Of a DNA stretch of 64,000 nt, positions 42,298 to 50,930 are shown one piece after another. The stretch is from Salinimicrobium sp035607535. Its GTDB lineage: Bacteria; Bacteroidota; Bacteroidia; Flavobacteriales; Flavobacteriaceae. Position 1 is the stretch's first letter, and each line of letters begins with the position of its first letter. Location of the stretch: the NCBI RefSeq assembly GCF_035607535.1, contig NZ_JAYDZX010000012.1, positions 1 to 64,000 on the forward strand. The letters are read 5' to 3'. The notes beneath the pieces are model-generated. The model was not told where the DNA came from and made no database searches. It saw nothing but the letters and a program-made list of their open reading frames with translations. The position numbers and the translations under genes were made by a program.

Positions 42298-43490
42298 TAA
42301 GAAAGAAATTCAAACACCCCCGCGGCTCCCTGTCCTGTTCCTACGCACATGGTGACCATCCCGTATTTGTTCTTCAGGTTGCGCTTGCGCATTTCGTCAA
42401 AAAGTTGAACCGAGAGTTTTGCTCCGGTACAACCCAATGGGTGACCCATAGAAATTGCACCTCCGTTAGGGTTCATGCGGTCCATATCAAGACCGAGTTC
42501 ACGAATTACTGCCAGTGACTGTGATGCAAAGGCTTCATTTAATTCTATTAGCTCAAGATCATTTAATTGAATTCCTGCCTGTTTTGCAGCTTTGGGAATC
42601 GCATATACAGGTCCTATCCCCATGATCCTTGGTTCTACCCCAACAGCTGAGTAGCTGACTAATCTCGCAACCGGTTCCAGGTTCAATTCTTTGACCATTT
42701 CTTCACTCATGACCATGACAAAGGCGGCGCCATCACTCATTTGGGAAGAGTTTCCTGCGGTCACGCTTCCTCCTTCGGTAAATACCGGGCGAAGTTTTCC
42801 AAGGACTTCCCTGGATGTGTCGGCTCTTGGTCCTTCATCCTTGTTTACTGTGTAGGAACGGGTTTGCTTTTTGCCGTTCTCATCTACATAAGTTTGATCA
42901 ACAGTAATTGGAACTATCTGGTCCTGGAAACGATCTTCTTTTTGTGCTTTTAGAGACTTCTGGTGAGAGTTGTACGCAAACTCATCCTGATCTTCTCTTG
43001 AGACCTTATATTTATTGGCAACGGCTTCGGCTGTGAGTCCCATTCCCCAATAATAATCCTCCCGGCCTTCTTTGGCCAGTTTGTAATCGGGTACAGGCTT
43101 ATATCCTCCCATAGGGATATAACTCATACTTTCGGCCCCGCCGGCAATAATACAGTTTGCCATTCCGCTTTGGATCTTGGCTGTTGCTATGGCAATAGTC
43201 TCAAGTCCCGAAGCACAATAACGGTTAACAGTCATGCCTGGAACATCTTCAGTATTTAATCCCATAAGAGATATGAAGCGTCCCACATTCAAGCCTTGTT
43301 CGGCTTCGGGCATGGCATTTCCAACGATGACGTCGTCGATACGTTTTTTATCAAATTCCGGCAGCTTATCCATCATAAACTGGATAGTTTCTGCCGCCAG
43401 TTCATCTGGCCTTTTAAATCTGAATACCCCCCGCGGTGCCTTTCCCACTGCAGTTCGGTATCCTTTTACGATGTAAGCTGTTTTATTCAT
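42297..43490 (-). CDS. Acetyl-CoA C-acyltransferase (thiolase)
   Basis: Encodes 397 aa. The nucleophile Cys92 lies in NRYCASGLETIA, the His in GGAISMGHPLGCTGAK, and the second Cys in MCVGTGQGAAG: the full thiolase set. It cleaves 3-ketoacyl-CoA to acetyl-CoA and a shortened acyl-CoA. It lies between the FadB-like gene and the acyl-CoA dehydrogenase, with a four-helix-bundle cassette on each side. Confidence 0.95.
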   Translation of the reverse strand: MNKTAYIVKGYRTAVGKAPRGVFRFKRPDELAAETIQFMMDKLPEFDKKRIDDVIVGNAMPEAEQGLNVGRFISLMGLNTEDVPGMTVNRYCASGLETIAIATAKIQSGMANCIIAGGAESMSYIPMGGYKPVPDYKLAKEGREDYYWGMGLTAEAVANKYKVSREDQDEFAYNSHQKSLKAQKEDRFQDQIVPITVDQTYVDENGKKQTRSYTVNKDEGPRADTSREVLGKLRPVFTEGGSVTAGNSSQMSDGAAFVMVMSEEMVKELNLEPVARLVSYSAVGVEPRIMGIGPVYAIPKAAKQAGIQLNDLELIELNEAFASQSLAVIRELGLDMDRMNPNGGAISMGHPLGCTGAKLSVQLFDEMRKRNLKNKYGMVTMCVGTGQGAAGVFEFLS

Positions 43491-43548
43491 TGTATATTGT
43501 ATTTTGTATAATGTATAATGTCTTCTTTAGTCGTTATAATGTAGATTG
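43491..43548. repeat. Heptamer array, 3' side of cassette 2
   Basis: TGTATAT, TGTATTT, TGTATAA, TGTATAA (43491-43518) are perfect-period units; degenerate units follow, and TGTAGAT at 43540 is still in phase (49 bases on). TATAATGTAGATTG (43535-43548) has an exact inverse copy at 43905-43918. The array begins directly at the thiolase start codon, and the last codons of the four-helix gene are made of these units. Confidence 0.75.
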
Positions 43549-43881
43549 AAGTTTAATAATCATGTTCTGAATATGATGAACTTCTTTTTCCAAGAAATCG
43601 AAATCATCCTTGGGTATAAATTGAAGATTTCTGCAAATGATCAACTGAGTTTCATATTCAAAGGCTGAACCTAGAGCAACTCCAAGAAAATTAGCAAAGT
43701 CTTTATTGGTCTTTCGGCCACATCCTTCGGCAATGTTAGAAGGAATTGAAACGGCCGATCTCCTTATCTGGGAAGTAAGCCCATATAACTCTTCTTTCGG
43801 AAAGGCAGCACTTTTTTTATAGGTTTCCGTTACCAGATCAATTGCCTTTTGCCAAACCTTCAATTCTTTAAAGTAGTTCAT
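43534..43881 (-). CDS. Four-helix-bundle protein (S23/IVS family), cassette 2
   Basis: Encodes 115 aa, with MNYFKELKVWQKAIDLVTE at the start and the family core SQIRRSAVSIPSNIAEGCGR, then LGSAFEYETQLIIC. It is clearly related to the protein at 41894-42259 but far from identical, so the two arose from separate insertions rather than a recent duplication. It sits between the FadB-like gene and thiolase in the operon direction. It could bind nucleic acid like Avd; no catalytic residues are seen. Confidence 0.9.
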   Translation of the reverse strand: MNYFKELKVWQKAIDLVTETYKKSAAFPKEELYGLTSQIRRSAVSIPSNIAEGCGRKTNKDFANFLGVALGSAFEYETQLIICRNLQFIPKDDFDFLEKEVHHIQNMIIKLQSTL

Positions 43882-43892
43882 AATCCTTCCAG

Positions 43893-43927
43893 TTTTACAG
43901 TATACAATCTACATTATACACTATACG
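43893..43927. repeat. Heptamer array, 5' side of cassette 2
   Basis: Read on the minus strand from the FadB-like stop: CGTATAG, TGTATAA, TGTAGAT, TGTATAC, TGTAAAA, five units of exact period seven. The orientation is inverse to the array at 43491-43548, so the two arrays bracket the four-helix gene as degenerate terminal inverted repeats. Confidence 0.75.
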
Positions 43928-43928
43928 A

Positions 43929-46334
43929 TTAGTTTCTCAATGGTTTCCCCTTCTGCAACATATGCTGCAATCTCTCCAAAGTCTTCCTTTCTCCCGTAAG
44001 GGATAGGAATGCTTCTCTTTCGAGATCAAGCAGGTATTGCTCGCTGACGTATGAGTTTTCTGAAAGATCTCCTCCGGCCATTACGTAGGCGAGCTTATTA
44101 GCGATCTTCTTGTCGTGCTCGCTGATGTATTTTCCGGCTAACATTTGATCTGTTCCCACGTAAAAAGCTCCAAGTGCCTGCCGACCAAGAACTTTGACAT
44201 CCTGTCTCATGATTGGTTTGGTATACCCGTTTTCGGCCATTAGCAAGGCGTGCTTTTTAGCTATTGCCAATTGACGGTCGGGATTCACGACCACAATGTC
44301 TTTTCCTTTTTGAAGGATGTTTAGGTCAAAAGCTTCATAAGCTGAGGTAGAAACTTTAGCCATTCCAATAGTGAGGAAATGCTCCCGAAGGCGATTTAGT
44401 TCCACGTCATCTTTCTGGAAAGTATCGGCTGCACGAAGAGTCATCTCTTTAGAGCCACCACCGCCGGGAATCACCCCGACTCCAAATTCCACAAGTCCTA
44501 TATAAGTTTCGGCTGCAGCTACAACTTTATCAGCGTGAAGGGAAAGCTCACATCCACCTCCCAGAGTCATGGCGTGAGGCGCTGCAACGGTTGGAATAGA
44601 GGAGTAGCGCATTCTCATCATGGTGTCCTGGAAGTACTTTATGGCCATGTTAAGCTCATCGTATTCCTGTTCTACAGCCATCATAAAAATCATTCCGATA
44701 TTGGCGCCTACAGAGAAATTTTTTCCGCTGTTTCCAACAACAAGACCCTGATACTCTTTCTCGGCAAGGTCAATGGCCTTGTTCAGGCCGTCGAGTACAT
44801 CTCCGCCAATGGAATTCATCTTACTGCGGAACTCCACATTGAGGATTCCGTCCCCGAGATCCTCGACAACAACTCCGCTGTTGCTGAAAACTTTTTTAGA
44901 TTCCCTGATATTATCAAGGATGATAAAGGCATCCTGCCCCGGGATCTTCTTGTATTCTTTTGCAGTTATGTCGTAGTACCAGGTGTTGCCGTCCTTTACA
45001 GTATAAAAGCTCTTGTTGCCTTTCTCCAGCATTTCGTGCACCCAGTCGGCCGGTTTTCGACCTTCCTCCTTCATGATCTCGATCCCTTTTTCGACTCCAA
45101 CCGCATCCCAGATCTCAAAAGGTCCATGCTCCCAGCCATAACCGGCTTTCATGGCATCATCGATCTTGTAAAGCTCGTCTGTGATCTCCGGAATTCTGTT
45201 TGAAGAATATGAGAAAATGGCAGCGAAGTTCTTACGGTAGAACTCTCCTGCCTTGTCTTTTCCGCCGACAAGTACTTTAAATCTTTCTTCTACTTTGTCA
45301 ATGCTCTTGGTCTGTTCAAGAGTGGCAAAAGAAGCTTTTTTCTGCGGTCTGTATTCAAGAGTTTTGAGGTCGAGGGAGTGAATTTCACTCGAACCATCAT
45401 CCTTTTTTAGTTTTTTATAAAATCCTTGCCCGCTTTTACTGCCGAACCATTCGTTCTCGACCATAGTGTTGATATAATCGGGCATGGCGAAAAGATCGTG
45501 CTCCTCATCTGTAGGCACACCTTTATGTAAACCTTCGGCCACATGTTTTAAAGTATCAAGGCCTACAAGGTCTACGGTGCGAAAAGTGGCAGATTTTTGC
45601 CTTCCTATGACCGGCCCTGTAAGTTTATCAACTTCCTCAACAGTGAGATCCAGTTCCCGAACCATGTGGAACAGGCTCATGATGCTGTAGGTCCCAATCC
45701 TGTTTCCAATAAATGCCGGAGTATCTTTAGCAACAACAGATTTCTTTCCGAGGAATTTTTCCCCGTATTCATTCAAAAATTCCAAAACTTCTTCTGAAGT
45801 ATCTGGTCCCGGTATGATCTCAAACAATCTCAAATATCTCGGTGGATTGAAAAAGTGGGTTCCGCAGAAATGTTTTTTGAAATCTTCACTTCGGCCTTCA
45901 TTCATCTGCTGAATAGGAATTCCTGAAGTATTGGTAGTAATAAGGGTTCCCGGTTTGCGGTGTTTCTCGAGATTGTCAAAAACCTGTTTTTTAATATCGA
46001 GACGTTCAACTACGACTTCCATGATCCAGTCCACTTCAGATACCTTTGAAATGTCATCCTCAAGGTTTCCGGTCTTGATACGCTTTGCAAAATCTTTATG
46101 GTAAATAGGAGAGGGCTTGGATTTAAGCGTATCCTGGAGTGAATTGTTCACAATGCGGTTGCGCACCTGTTTGTCTTCGAGGGTAAGGCCCTGCTTCTTC
46201 TCCTTATCGGTTAGCTCTCGTGGTACGATGTCCAGCAATAGCACCTCTACTCCAATGTTGGCGAAGTGACAGGCAATACCGCTACCCATAATTCCGGAGC
46301 CAATGATTGCAACTTTGTTGATTCGTCTTTTCAT
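43929..46334 (-). CDS. 3-hydroxyacyl-CoA dehydrogenase/enoyl-CoA hydratase (FadB-like)
   Basis: Encodes 801 aa. The NAD-binding hydroxyacyl-CoA dehydrogenase comes first (VAIIGSGIMGSGIACHFA; FVGNRIGTY-like FIGNRIGTYSI near residue 210). The enoyl-CoA hydratase/isomerase part is C-terminal (NFSVGANIGMIF, GGGCELSLHADKVVA, GVGVIPGGGGSKE). This order is the reverse of E. coli FadB and usual in Bacteroidota. It carries out two middle steps of beta-oxidation. It is the second gene of the MarR operon. Confidence 0.94.
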   Translation of the reverse strand: MKRRINKVAIIGSGIMGSGIACHFANIGVEVLLLDIVPRELTDKEKKQGLTLEDKQVRNRIVNNSLQDTLKSKPSPIYHKDFAKRIKTGNLEDDISKVSEVDWIMEVVVERLDIKKQVFDNLEKHRKPGTLITTNTSGIPIQQMNEGRSEDFKKHFCGTHFFNPPRYLRLFEIIPGPDTSEEVLEFLNEYGEKFLGKKSVVAKDTPAFIGNRIGTYSIMSLFHMVRELDLTVEEVDKLTGPVIGRQKSATFRTVDLVGLDTLKHVAEGLHKGVPTDEEHDLFAMPDYINTMVENEWFGSKSGQGFYKKLKKDDGSSEIHSLDLKTLEYRPQKKASFATLEQTKSIDKVEERFKVLVGGKDKAGEFYRKNFAAIFSYSSNRIPEITDELYKIDDAMKAGYGWEHGPFEIWDAVGVEKGIEIMKEEGRKPADWVHEMLEKGNKSFYTVKDGNTWYYDITAKEYKKIPGQDAFIILDNIRESKKVFSNSGVVVEDLGDGILNVEFRSKMNSIGGDVLDGLNKAIDLAEKEYQGLVVGNSGKNFSVGANIGMIFMMAVEQEYDELNMAIKYFQDTMMRMRYSSIPTVAAPHAMTLGGGCELSLHADKVVAAAETYIGLVEFGVGVIPGGGGSKEMTLRAADTFQKDDVELNRLREHFLTIGMAKVSTSAYEAFDLNILQKGKDIVVVNPDRQLAIAKKHALLMAENGYTKPIMRQDVKVLGRQALGAFYVGTDQMLAGKYISEHDKKIANKLAYVMAGGDLSENSYVSEQYLLDLEREAFLSLTGERKTLERLQHMLQKGKPLRN

Positions 46335-46376
46335 GTTGTTAGTTATTTTTTGTGGATCACTTTCTGCTAGTGATAT

Positions 46377-46817
46377 TTACGGTTCGCTATAAATTTTTCT
46401 GGAATGAATGAGGTCCATGATCTTTTTAGCGACCTCAATGAATTTATCCAGGTCCTTTTCAGGGATTTCCTTTCGTACTGCTTCGTCAAATGTGAGCACC
46501 ACCTTTTTCGAGTAATCGCGCATTTCCCTGCCAAAGTCTGTAAGGTGGATCAAAACGCTGCGGCCATCTTCGGGGTTCTTCTTCCGAATGATAAGGCCTT
46601 TCTCTTCCATGGTTTTTAATGTACGCGACAGGCTAGTGGCTTCCATGCCCATCTTGGGGCCAAGGGAGGTGGAAGGAGTTCCTTTTTCGGGATCAATACT
46701 CAATAGAGCAAAGCCTGTGGCCATAGTACTTCCTTCCTTACCGGCCTCTTCATTGTACATTTTTGCAATAGAGATCCAGGTCGCTCGAAGGACGTAATCG
46801 ATGGTCTTTTCTTTCAT
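46377..46817 (-). CDS. MarR-family regulator of the beta-oxidation operon
   Basis: Encodes 146 aa of the winged-helix MarR type: STSLGPKMGMEATSLSRTLK (recognition helix, about residues 50-70) and LIIRKKNPEDGRSVLIHLTD (wing). It leads the operon of fatty-acid degradation, 42 bp ahead of the FadB-like gene, and probably represses it until an acyl-CoA binds; this is inferred from position. Palindromes upstream at 46822-46885 are candidate operators. Confidence 0.92.
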   Translation of the reverse strand: MKEKTIDYVLRATWISIAKMYNEEAGKEGSTMATGFALLSIDPEKGTPSTSLGPKMGMEATSLSRTLKTMEEKGLIIRKKNPEDGRSVLIHLTDFGREMRDYSKKVVLTFDEAVRKEIPEKDLDKFIEVAKKIMDLIHSRKIYSEP

Positions 46818-46821
46818 AGGA

Positions 46822-46885
46822 TTTCAAAGTTATGAAAATTTTATTATGCACGCATAGCAAATGCATAAATTTTTTGACTTTGAAA
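46822..46885 (-). promoter_or_regulatory. Promoter and nested palindromes before the MarR/beta-oxidation operon
   Basis: TAACTTTG (minus strand 46832-46825) fits the -7 box, only seven bases from the ATG. Two inverted repeats surround it: TTTCAAAGT (46822-46830) with ACTTTGAAA (46877-46885), and inside them TTATGCA (46844-46850) with TGCATAA (46862-46868). The inner 25-bp site lies just upstream of the -7 box, a natural place for a MarR dimer. The remaining spacer to 47023 shows nothing clear. Confidence 0.45.
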
Positions 46886-47023
46886 CAGCTCTCTTAAAAT
46901 AATAGGTATTGTAGAATAAAGCACCTCAATTTTGAAGAGTTTAACAAGAAATTAGTTGAAAACCTGCAGCGGCAGATTTTGGTGCAATGTGCCGCCATTG
47001 CTGCTCCCCGGGAATCTAAGAAG

Positions 47024-47776
47024 TTAATTGGTTGGGGAACTTTTCTGCTCCTCGAGCCTAAACCACATCTCGTAAAGATAAAGATGCATTCTTGCCTCTA
47101 TGCCGGAGTCAATTACATTTAAAAGCTCCGCATCCTCAATTACAAAACCAATCAGCATCTGCGCTTCCTGGTCGGTTAGTTCCATTTCTTCCTTCAAATA
47201 TTCCATGTAATGCATCTCCAAAAAAGCAATATTCCTCTGCTTTTTTTCAATGTTAACATTCCGCTTAAGTTTCTTTGTACGACCGTTAATGGCATTTAAT
47301 ATGGCATCAAAAGATAAGCCACCGCCAATGACGCCTAGCAAGTGCTTCGGTTTAAAATCTCCTGCTGTTTTAAGTCTGCGCTCATTGACCGAAAGTTTTT
47401 TGATCTTCTTCGGAATGATCCCCAGGGAAACGGCATTGATCTCTGAAGTTTCGTCTACAACCACTTCCCGCAGTTCGCTGGAACTTTCTGTCATCCTGAA
47501 GATAAGGATCTCCTCCTGTAGATCTTCTTTTCCGGCGAAATGTATTAGATCATTCATCCCTACGTGCGACAGGACAATTGTATCTCCCTGCTTAAGGCTG
47601 ACCACGAACTCTCCGGAAGCATCGGAAACTGAAAATTTTCCCGAAGAAATATTTTTCACATGAACGTTTTCTAACGATATGCTGTCATGTTTGACGAGGC
47701 CTTTTATTTGCACTCTTTCCTGGGCATGCATGAAGAACGCCTGAAGAAAAAATAATAACAGAAGATATTTTCTCAT
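47024..47776 (-). CDS. Exported carboxypeptidase-regulatory-like domain protein
   Basis: Encodes 250 aa with a signal peptide (LLLLFFLQAFFMHAQE). Residues about 22-95 form the CarboxypepD_reg-like beta-domain (VQIKGLVKHDSISLENVHVK, FSVSDASGEFVVSLKQGD) found at the N-terminus of TonB receptors, but here no barrel follows. The rest is helical (ILNAINGRTKKLKRNVNIEK) and of unknown role. It stands alone on the minus strand. Confidence 0.82.
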   Translation of the reverse strand: MRKYLLLLFFLQAFFMHAQERVQIKGLVKHDSISLENVHVKNISSGKFSVSDASGEFVVSLKQGDTIVLSHVGMNDLIHFAGKEDLQEEILIFRMTESSSELREVVVDETSEINAVSLGIIPKKIKKLSVNERRLKTAGDFKPKHLLGVIGGGLSFDAILNAINGRTKKLKRNVNIEKKQRNIAFLEMHYMEYLKEEMELTDQEAQMLIGFVIEDAELLNVIDSGIEARMHLYLYEMWFRLEEQKSSPTN

Positions 47777-47884
47777 TATTGATTTGCGGGAGGGGAAGAT
47801 AAGCCTAAAAAATAAATTCAGTAGTAGAATCCCTTTTTTGACAGGATAATTTTTCTGTTTTTCCAGAAACCAGGCTTTAGATCA

Positions 47885-47917
47885 TTGCCCGTCGCGCCCC
47901 TGCATTTATTATCTTTG
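47885..47917 (+). promoter_or_regulatory. Promoter of the mannose-6-phosphate isomerase gene
   Basis: TTG (47885-47887), a 22-base spacer and TATCTTTG (47910-47917) match both elements of the Bacteroidota primary sigma consensus. The ATG lies 19 bases beyond the box. This is the best promoter match in the window. Confidence 0.6.
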
Positions 47918-47936
47918 GGCCGGTAAAAAAATTAAA

Positions 47937-48908
47937 ATGCTCAACTATCCAATAAAGTTCGAACCTATTCTTAAAGAAAAGATATGGGGCGGCAACAAAC
48001 TCAAAGAAATCCTTCAGAAGAAATCGAATAAGAATAAGCTTGGGGAAAGTTGGGAGATTTCCGGAGTGAGAGGTAATATTTCTGTAGTTGCAAATTGCTT
48101 CTTAAAAGGCAGAGATTTAAACGACCTTTTAGAGGAGTATAAAGAAAAAATTTTAGGAGAAAAGATTTTTGAAACTTTTGGAGCTGAATTTCCCTTATTG
48201 ATCAAATTCATCGACGCCAACACCGATCTTTCCGTGCAGTTACATCCTCACGACAGGATTGCAAAAGAAAGACATGACTCCTTTGGTAAAACTGAAATGT
48301 GGTACATCTTGCAAGCCGATGAGGGAGCAGAGATCAATGTAGGTTTCAAAAAAAGCATTTCCAAAGAAGAATATTTGGAGCACCTCAATTCGGGAAGGAT
48401 CACTGACCTCCTTAACTTCGAAAAAGTGGAAAATGGAGATTCATTTTTCATTAATACCGGAAAAGTTCACGCTATTGGCGCCGGAGTATTACTGGCAGAG
48501 ATCCAGCAGACTTCAGATATTACTTATCGTATTTATGACTGGGACAGGGTAGATGATGAAGGAAATCCACGGGAACTTCATACAGATCTCGCCCTTGACG
48601 CTATAGATTTCGAGAAAAAGGAGGATTTTAAGAGGAAATATACCCGAGTAGATAATCATTCCACGAACATTGCCGCCTGCGAGTATTTCACCACTAATTT
48701 TCTACCGGTCAAGGGAAGTATCTCCAAGAACTATTCTCATCTGGATTCGTTTGTGATCTACATGTGCGTTGGAGGAGAAGCTGAAGTTGCAGTAGGTGAA
48801 AATTCAGAGAAAATTTCCATGGGAGAAACATTACTTATTCCGGCAGAAACCAATGAAGTGCAGATTTCAGCTAAAGCTGCCGAACTGCTTGAAGTATTTG
48901 TGGTTTAA
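47937..48908 (+). CDS. manA: Mannose-6-phosphate isomerase, type I
   Basis: Encodes 323 aa of the cupin PMI family: KIWGGNKLKEIL at the start, the zinc ligands in LSVQLHPHD and KTEMWYIL, and the active-site HAIGAGVLLAEIQQTSDITY. It interconverts mannose-6-phosphate and fructose-6-phosphate for GDP-mannose synthesis or mannose use. It is a single gene with a well-formed promoter, converging on the gluconolactonase-like gene three bases away. Confidence 0.94.
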   Translation: MLNYPIKFEPILKEKIWGGNKLKEILQKKSNKNKLGESWEISGVRGNISVVANCFLKGRDLNDLLEEYKEKILGEKIFETFGAEFPLLIKFIDANTDLSVQLHPHDRIAKERHDSFGKTEMWYILQADEGAEINVGFKKSISKEEYLEHLNSGRITDLLNFEKVENGDSFFINTGKVHAIGAGVLLAEIQQTSDITYRIYDWDRVDDEGNPRELHTDLALDAIDFEKKEDFKRKYTRVDNHSTNIAACEYFTTNFLPVKGSISKNYSHLDSFVIYMCVGGEAEVAVGENSEKISMGETLLIPAETNEVQISAKAAELLEVFVV

Positions 48909-48911
48909 ATT

Positions 48912-49805
48912 TTATTTGGCTCCCTTAACATTCATCTTCAAACCAAAAACCGAATCCATAGCCGTGATGAATAAGGTTTGGTGATCTAAACCTCCAAAAG
49001 TGACATTTGCGGTCCACTCTTTATCTACAGGAATGTGAAGGATCTTTTCTCCTGCTTTATTGAAGACAGTAACTCCGTCACCGGTTAAATAGAGGTTGCC
49101 CTGTTCGTCCATTGTCATTCCGTCGGATCCCAATTCCGCAAACAGGGTTTTATTCTCCAGTTTTCCATCTGCGCCTATGCTGTAGCTCCAGGTCTTATTG
49201 TCCTCAATATCGGCAATGTATACAGTTTTTCCATCGGGAGTTCCAATGATGCCATTTGGCTTTACAAGGCCTTCAGCGGCAATAAATAGACCCTTGCGAT
49301 TAGGAGTGAGGTAGTAGACCCTTTGTTCTTTTATAGGTTGCTCGCTGTGACTCCAGTAGTCCCTCTTATAGAAAGGATCGGTAAAGAAAATGCCACCGTC
49401 AGGAGAAATCCACAAGTCGTTGGGGCCGTTGAACCTTTTACCTCTAAAGCCTTCCAGCAAAACAGAGACTTCCTTTTTAGGAGTTATCTTCCAGATTTCA
49501 GAATGTTTATCGGCAGCAGCAAAGAGGTTTCCTTCAGCATCAAAGTACAACCCGTTGGAGCGACCTGCATCTTCCATGAAGACTGTCACTACATTGTCTT
49601 TAGTCGACCATTTATGAATGCGGTTGTTAGGCTGATCTGTAAAGTAGACATTTCCTTCAGCATCGGTTGCAGGGCCTTCGGTAAATTTAAAACCGTCTGC
49701 AATAAGCTCAGGTTGAGCGCCTTCAGCAATCAAATTCTGTTCCTGGGAAGCTCCCGGCAAGCTGAAAAGTACAGTAACTAAAATCAATGTGGACTTCAAT
49801 TTCAT
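48912..49805 (-). CDS. Exported SMP-30/gluconolactonase-like protein
   Basis: Encodes 297 aa with a signal peptide (ending near PGASQ). The six-bladed SMP-30 propeller is shown by FTEGPATDAEGNVYFTDQPN, FNGPNDLWISPDGGIFFTDP (divalent-cation Asn and Asp), LVKPNGIIGTPDGKTVYIAD and GSDGMTMDEQGNLYLTG. It probably opens a sugar lactone in the periplasm. Nearby genes (aldo/keto reductase, SGNH esterase) also fit sugar breakdown, though no operon with them is clear. Confidence 0.9.
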   Translation of the reverse strand: MKLKSTLILVTVLFSLPGASQEQNLIAEGAQPELIADGFKFTEGPATDAEGNVYFTDQPNNRIHKWSTKDNVVTVFMEDAGRSNGLYFDAEGNLFAAADKHSEIWKITPKKEVSVLLEGFRGKRFNGPNDLWISPDGGIFFTDPFYKRDYWSHSEQPIKEQRVYYLTPNRKGLFIAAEGLVKPNGIIGTPDGKTVYIADIEDNKTWSYSIGADGKLENKTLFAELGSDGMTMDEQGNLYLTGDGVTVFNKAGEKILHIPVDKEWTANVTFGGLDHQTLFITAMDSVFGLKMNVKGAK

Positions 49806-49876
49806 ATATTTGAATTATAATCAAAAGATAAGGATTTCCTGAATTCTACTTCAGGAAATCCTTTGGGATATACCTT

Positions 49877-49895
49877 CCAAAAATGTCGTTTTTAG
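49877..49895. repeat. 19-bp palindrome family member
   Basis: CCAAAAATG-T-CGTTTTTAG, imperfect at the outer bases, then GACCTGATTTT. The copy at 59794-59814 is followed by a similar GACCTGTTATTTTT, so the repeat may be longer than the palindrome. Confidence 0.5.
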
Positions 49896-49929
49896 GACCT
49901 GATTTTCAGAAGGATAATTGCTGAACATT

Positions 49930-50928
49930 TTATTCGCTCCTAAGAATATTCTCAATAGCTTCAAGTTCTTCAGACCTGAAATGTAGATTCTTTAGGCCTG
50001 CCAGATTATCCTCCAATTGGGACACCCGACTCACTCCAATAAGCACAGAGGTCACCCTCGGGTCTTTCAAAAGCCATGAAATTGCCATTTGTGCCAGACT
50101 TTGACCACGGTTTTCTGCTATCTTATTTAGTTGTTTAACTTTCTCGAGTACTTCCTGGGTGATCTTCTCTTTATCCAGATATCCGCCTTTTACGGCAGCC
50201 CGGGAATCTTCAGGAATCCCCATAAGGTATTTGGAAGTGAGTATCCCCTGTTCCAACGGTGAAAAAACTATACTTCCCAGACCTCCTTTTTCAAGGGTAT
50301 CCATAAGGCCGTCTTCTACCCAGCGATCGAACATATTGTAGCGGGGCTGGTGAATAATGAACGGTGTTCCAAGATTCCGAAGGATTTCTGCTGCTTTGGC
50401 TGTTTGCCCTGCAGAATATTGAGAGACTCCTACATAAAGAGCTTTTCCCTGGCGCACTATTTGATCCAGGGCTCCCATAGTCTCTTCAAGTGGGGTAGCA
50501 GGATCTGGGCGGTGGTGGTAAAAGATATCAACGTAATCTAATCCCATTCTTTTAAGAGATTGATCAAGACTGGCGATGAGGTACTTTCTGGAACCAAAAT
50601 TTCCATAGGGCCCCGGCCACATATCCCAGCCGGCTTTTGTCGAAATGAGCAGCTCATCCCGATACTTCACAAAATCTTCTTTGAATATTTTCCCGAAGTT
50701 CGTTTCTGCCGAACCATAAGGCGGGCCGTAATTGTTGGCGAGGTCAAAATGAGTGATCCCGTTATCGAAGGCGGTACGCAAAATAGAACGGGAATTTTCA
50801 AAGCTGGTGGTATTTCCAAAGTTGTGCCACAAACCCAGAGAAAGCAGGGGTAGGTTGATCCCGCTTCTTCCGCAGCGGCGATATTGCATTTTTTCGTAGC
50901 GGTCTTCAGCCGCGTCGTAATTATTCAT
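49930..50928 (-). CDS. Aldo/keto reductase, YghZ-like
   Basis: Encodes 332 aa of the AKR barrel: MQYRRCGRSGINLPLLSLGL at the start, HFDLANNYGPPYGSAE (catalytic Asp and Tyr), LLISTKAGWDMWPGPYG (Lys), DYVDIFYHHRPD (His). The GWDMWPGPYG insert is typical of YghZ/Kv-beta-like members that reduce aldehydes such as methylglyoxal or L-glyceraldehyde 3-phosphate with NADPH. Two bases separate it from the SGNH esterase gene, so they are co-transcribed. Confidence 0.92.
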   Translation of the reverse strand: MNNYDAAEDRYEKMQYRRCGRSGINLPLLSLGLWHNFGNTTSFENSRSILRTAFDNGITHFDLANNYGPPYGSAETNFGKIFKEDFVKYRDELLISTKAGWDMWPGPYGNFGSRKYLIASLDQSLKRMGLDYVDIFYHHRPDPATPLEETMGALDQIVRQGKALYVGVSQYSAGQTAKAAEILRNLGTPFIIHQPRYNMFDRWVEDGLMDTLEKGGLGSIVFSPLEQGILTSKYLMGIPEDSRAAVKGGYLDKEKITQEVLEKVKQLNKIAENRGQSLAQMAISWLLKDPRVTSVLIGVSRVSQLEDNLAGLKNLHFRSEELEAIENILRSE

Positions 50929-50930
50929 AA

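Noticed and set aside
41894..43881. A diversity-generating retroelement based on the Avd-like proteins
   Set aside because: No reverse transcriptase, template repeat or variable repeat is visible in the window.
41838..43928. Reading the 7-nt arrays as CRISPR or VNTR-only repeats
   Set aside because: The units are too short and have no spacers; the inverted placement around genes does not fit CRISPR.
44535..45203. 222-codon plus-strand frame within the FadB-like gene
   Set aside because: Long but antisense to conserved dehydrogenase sequence, and it lacks any recognisable motif.
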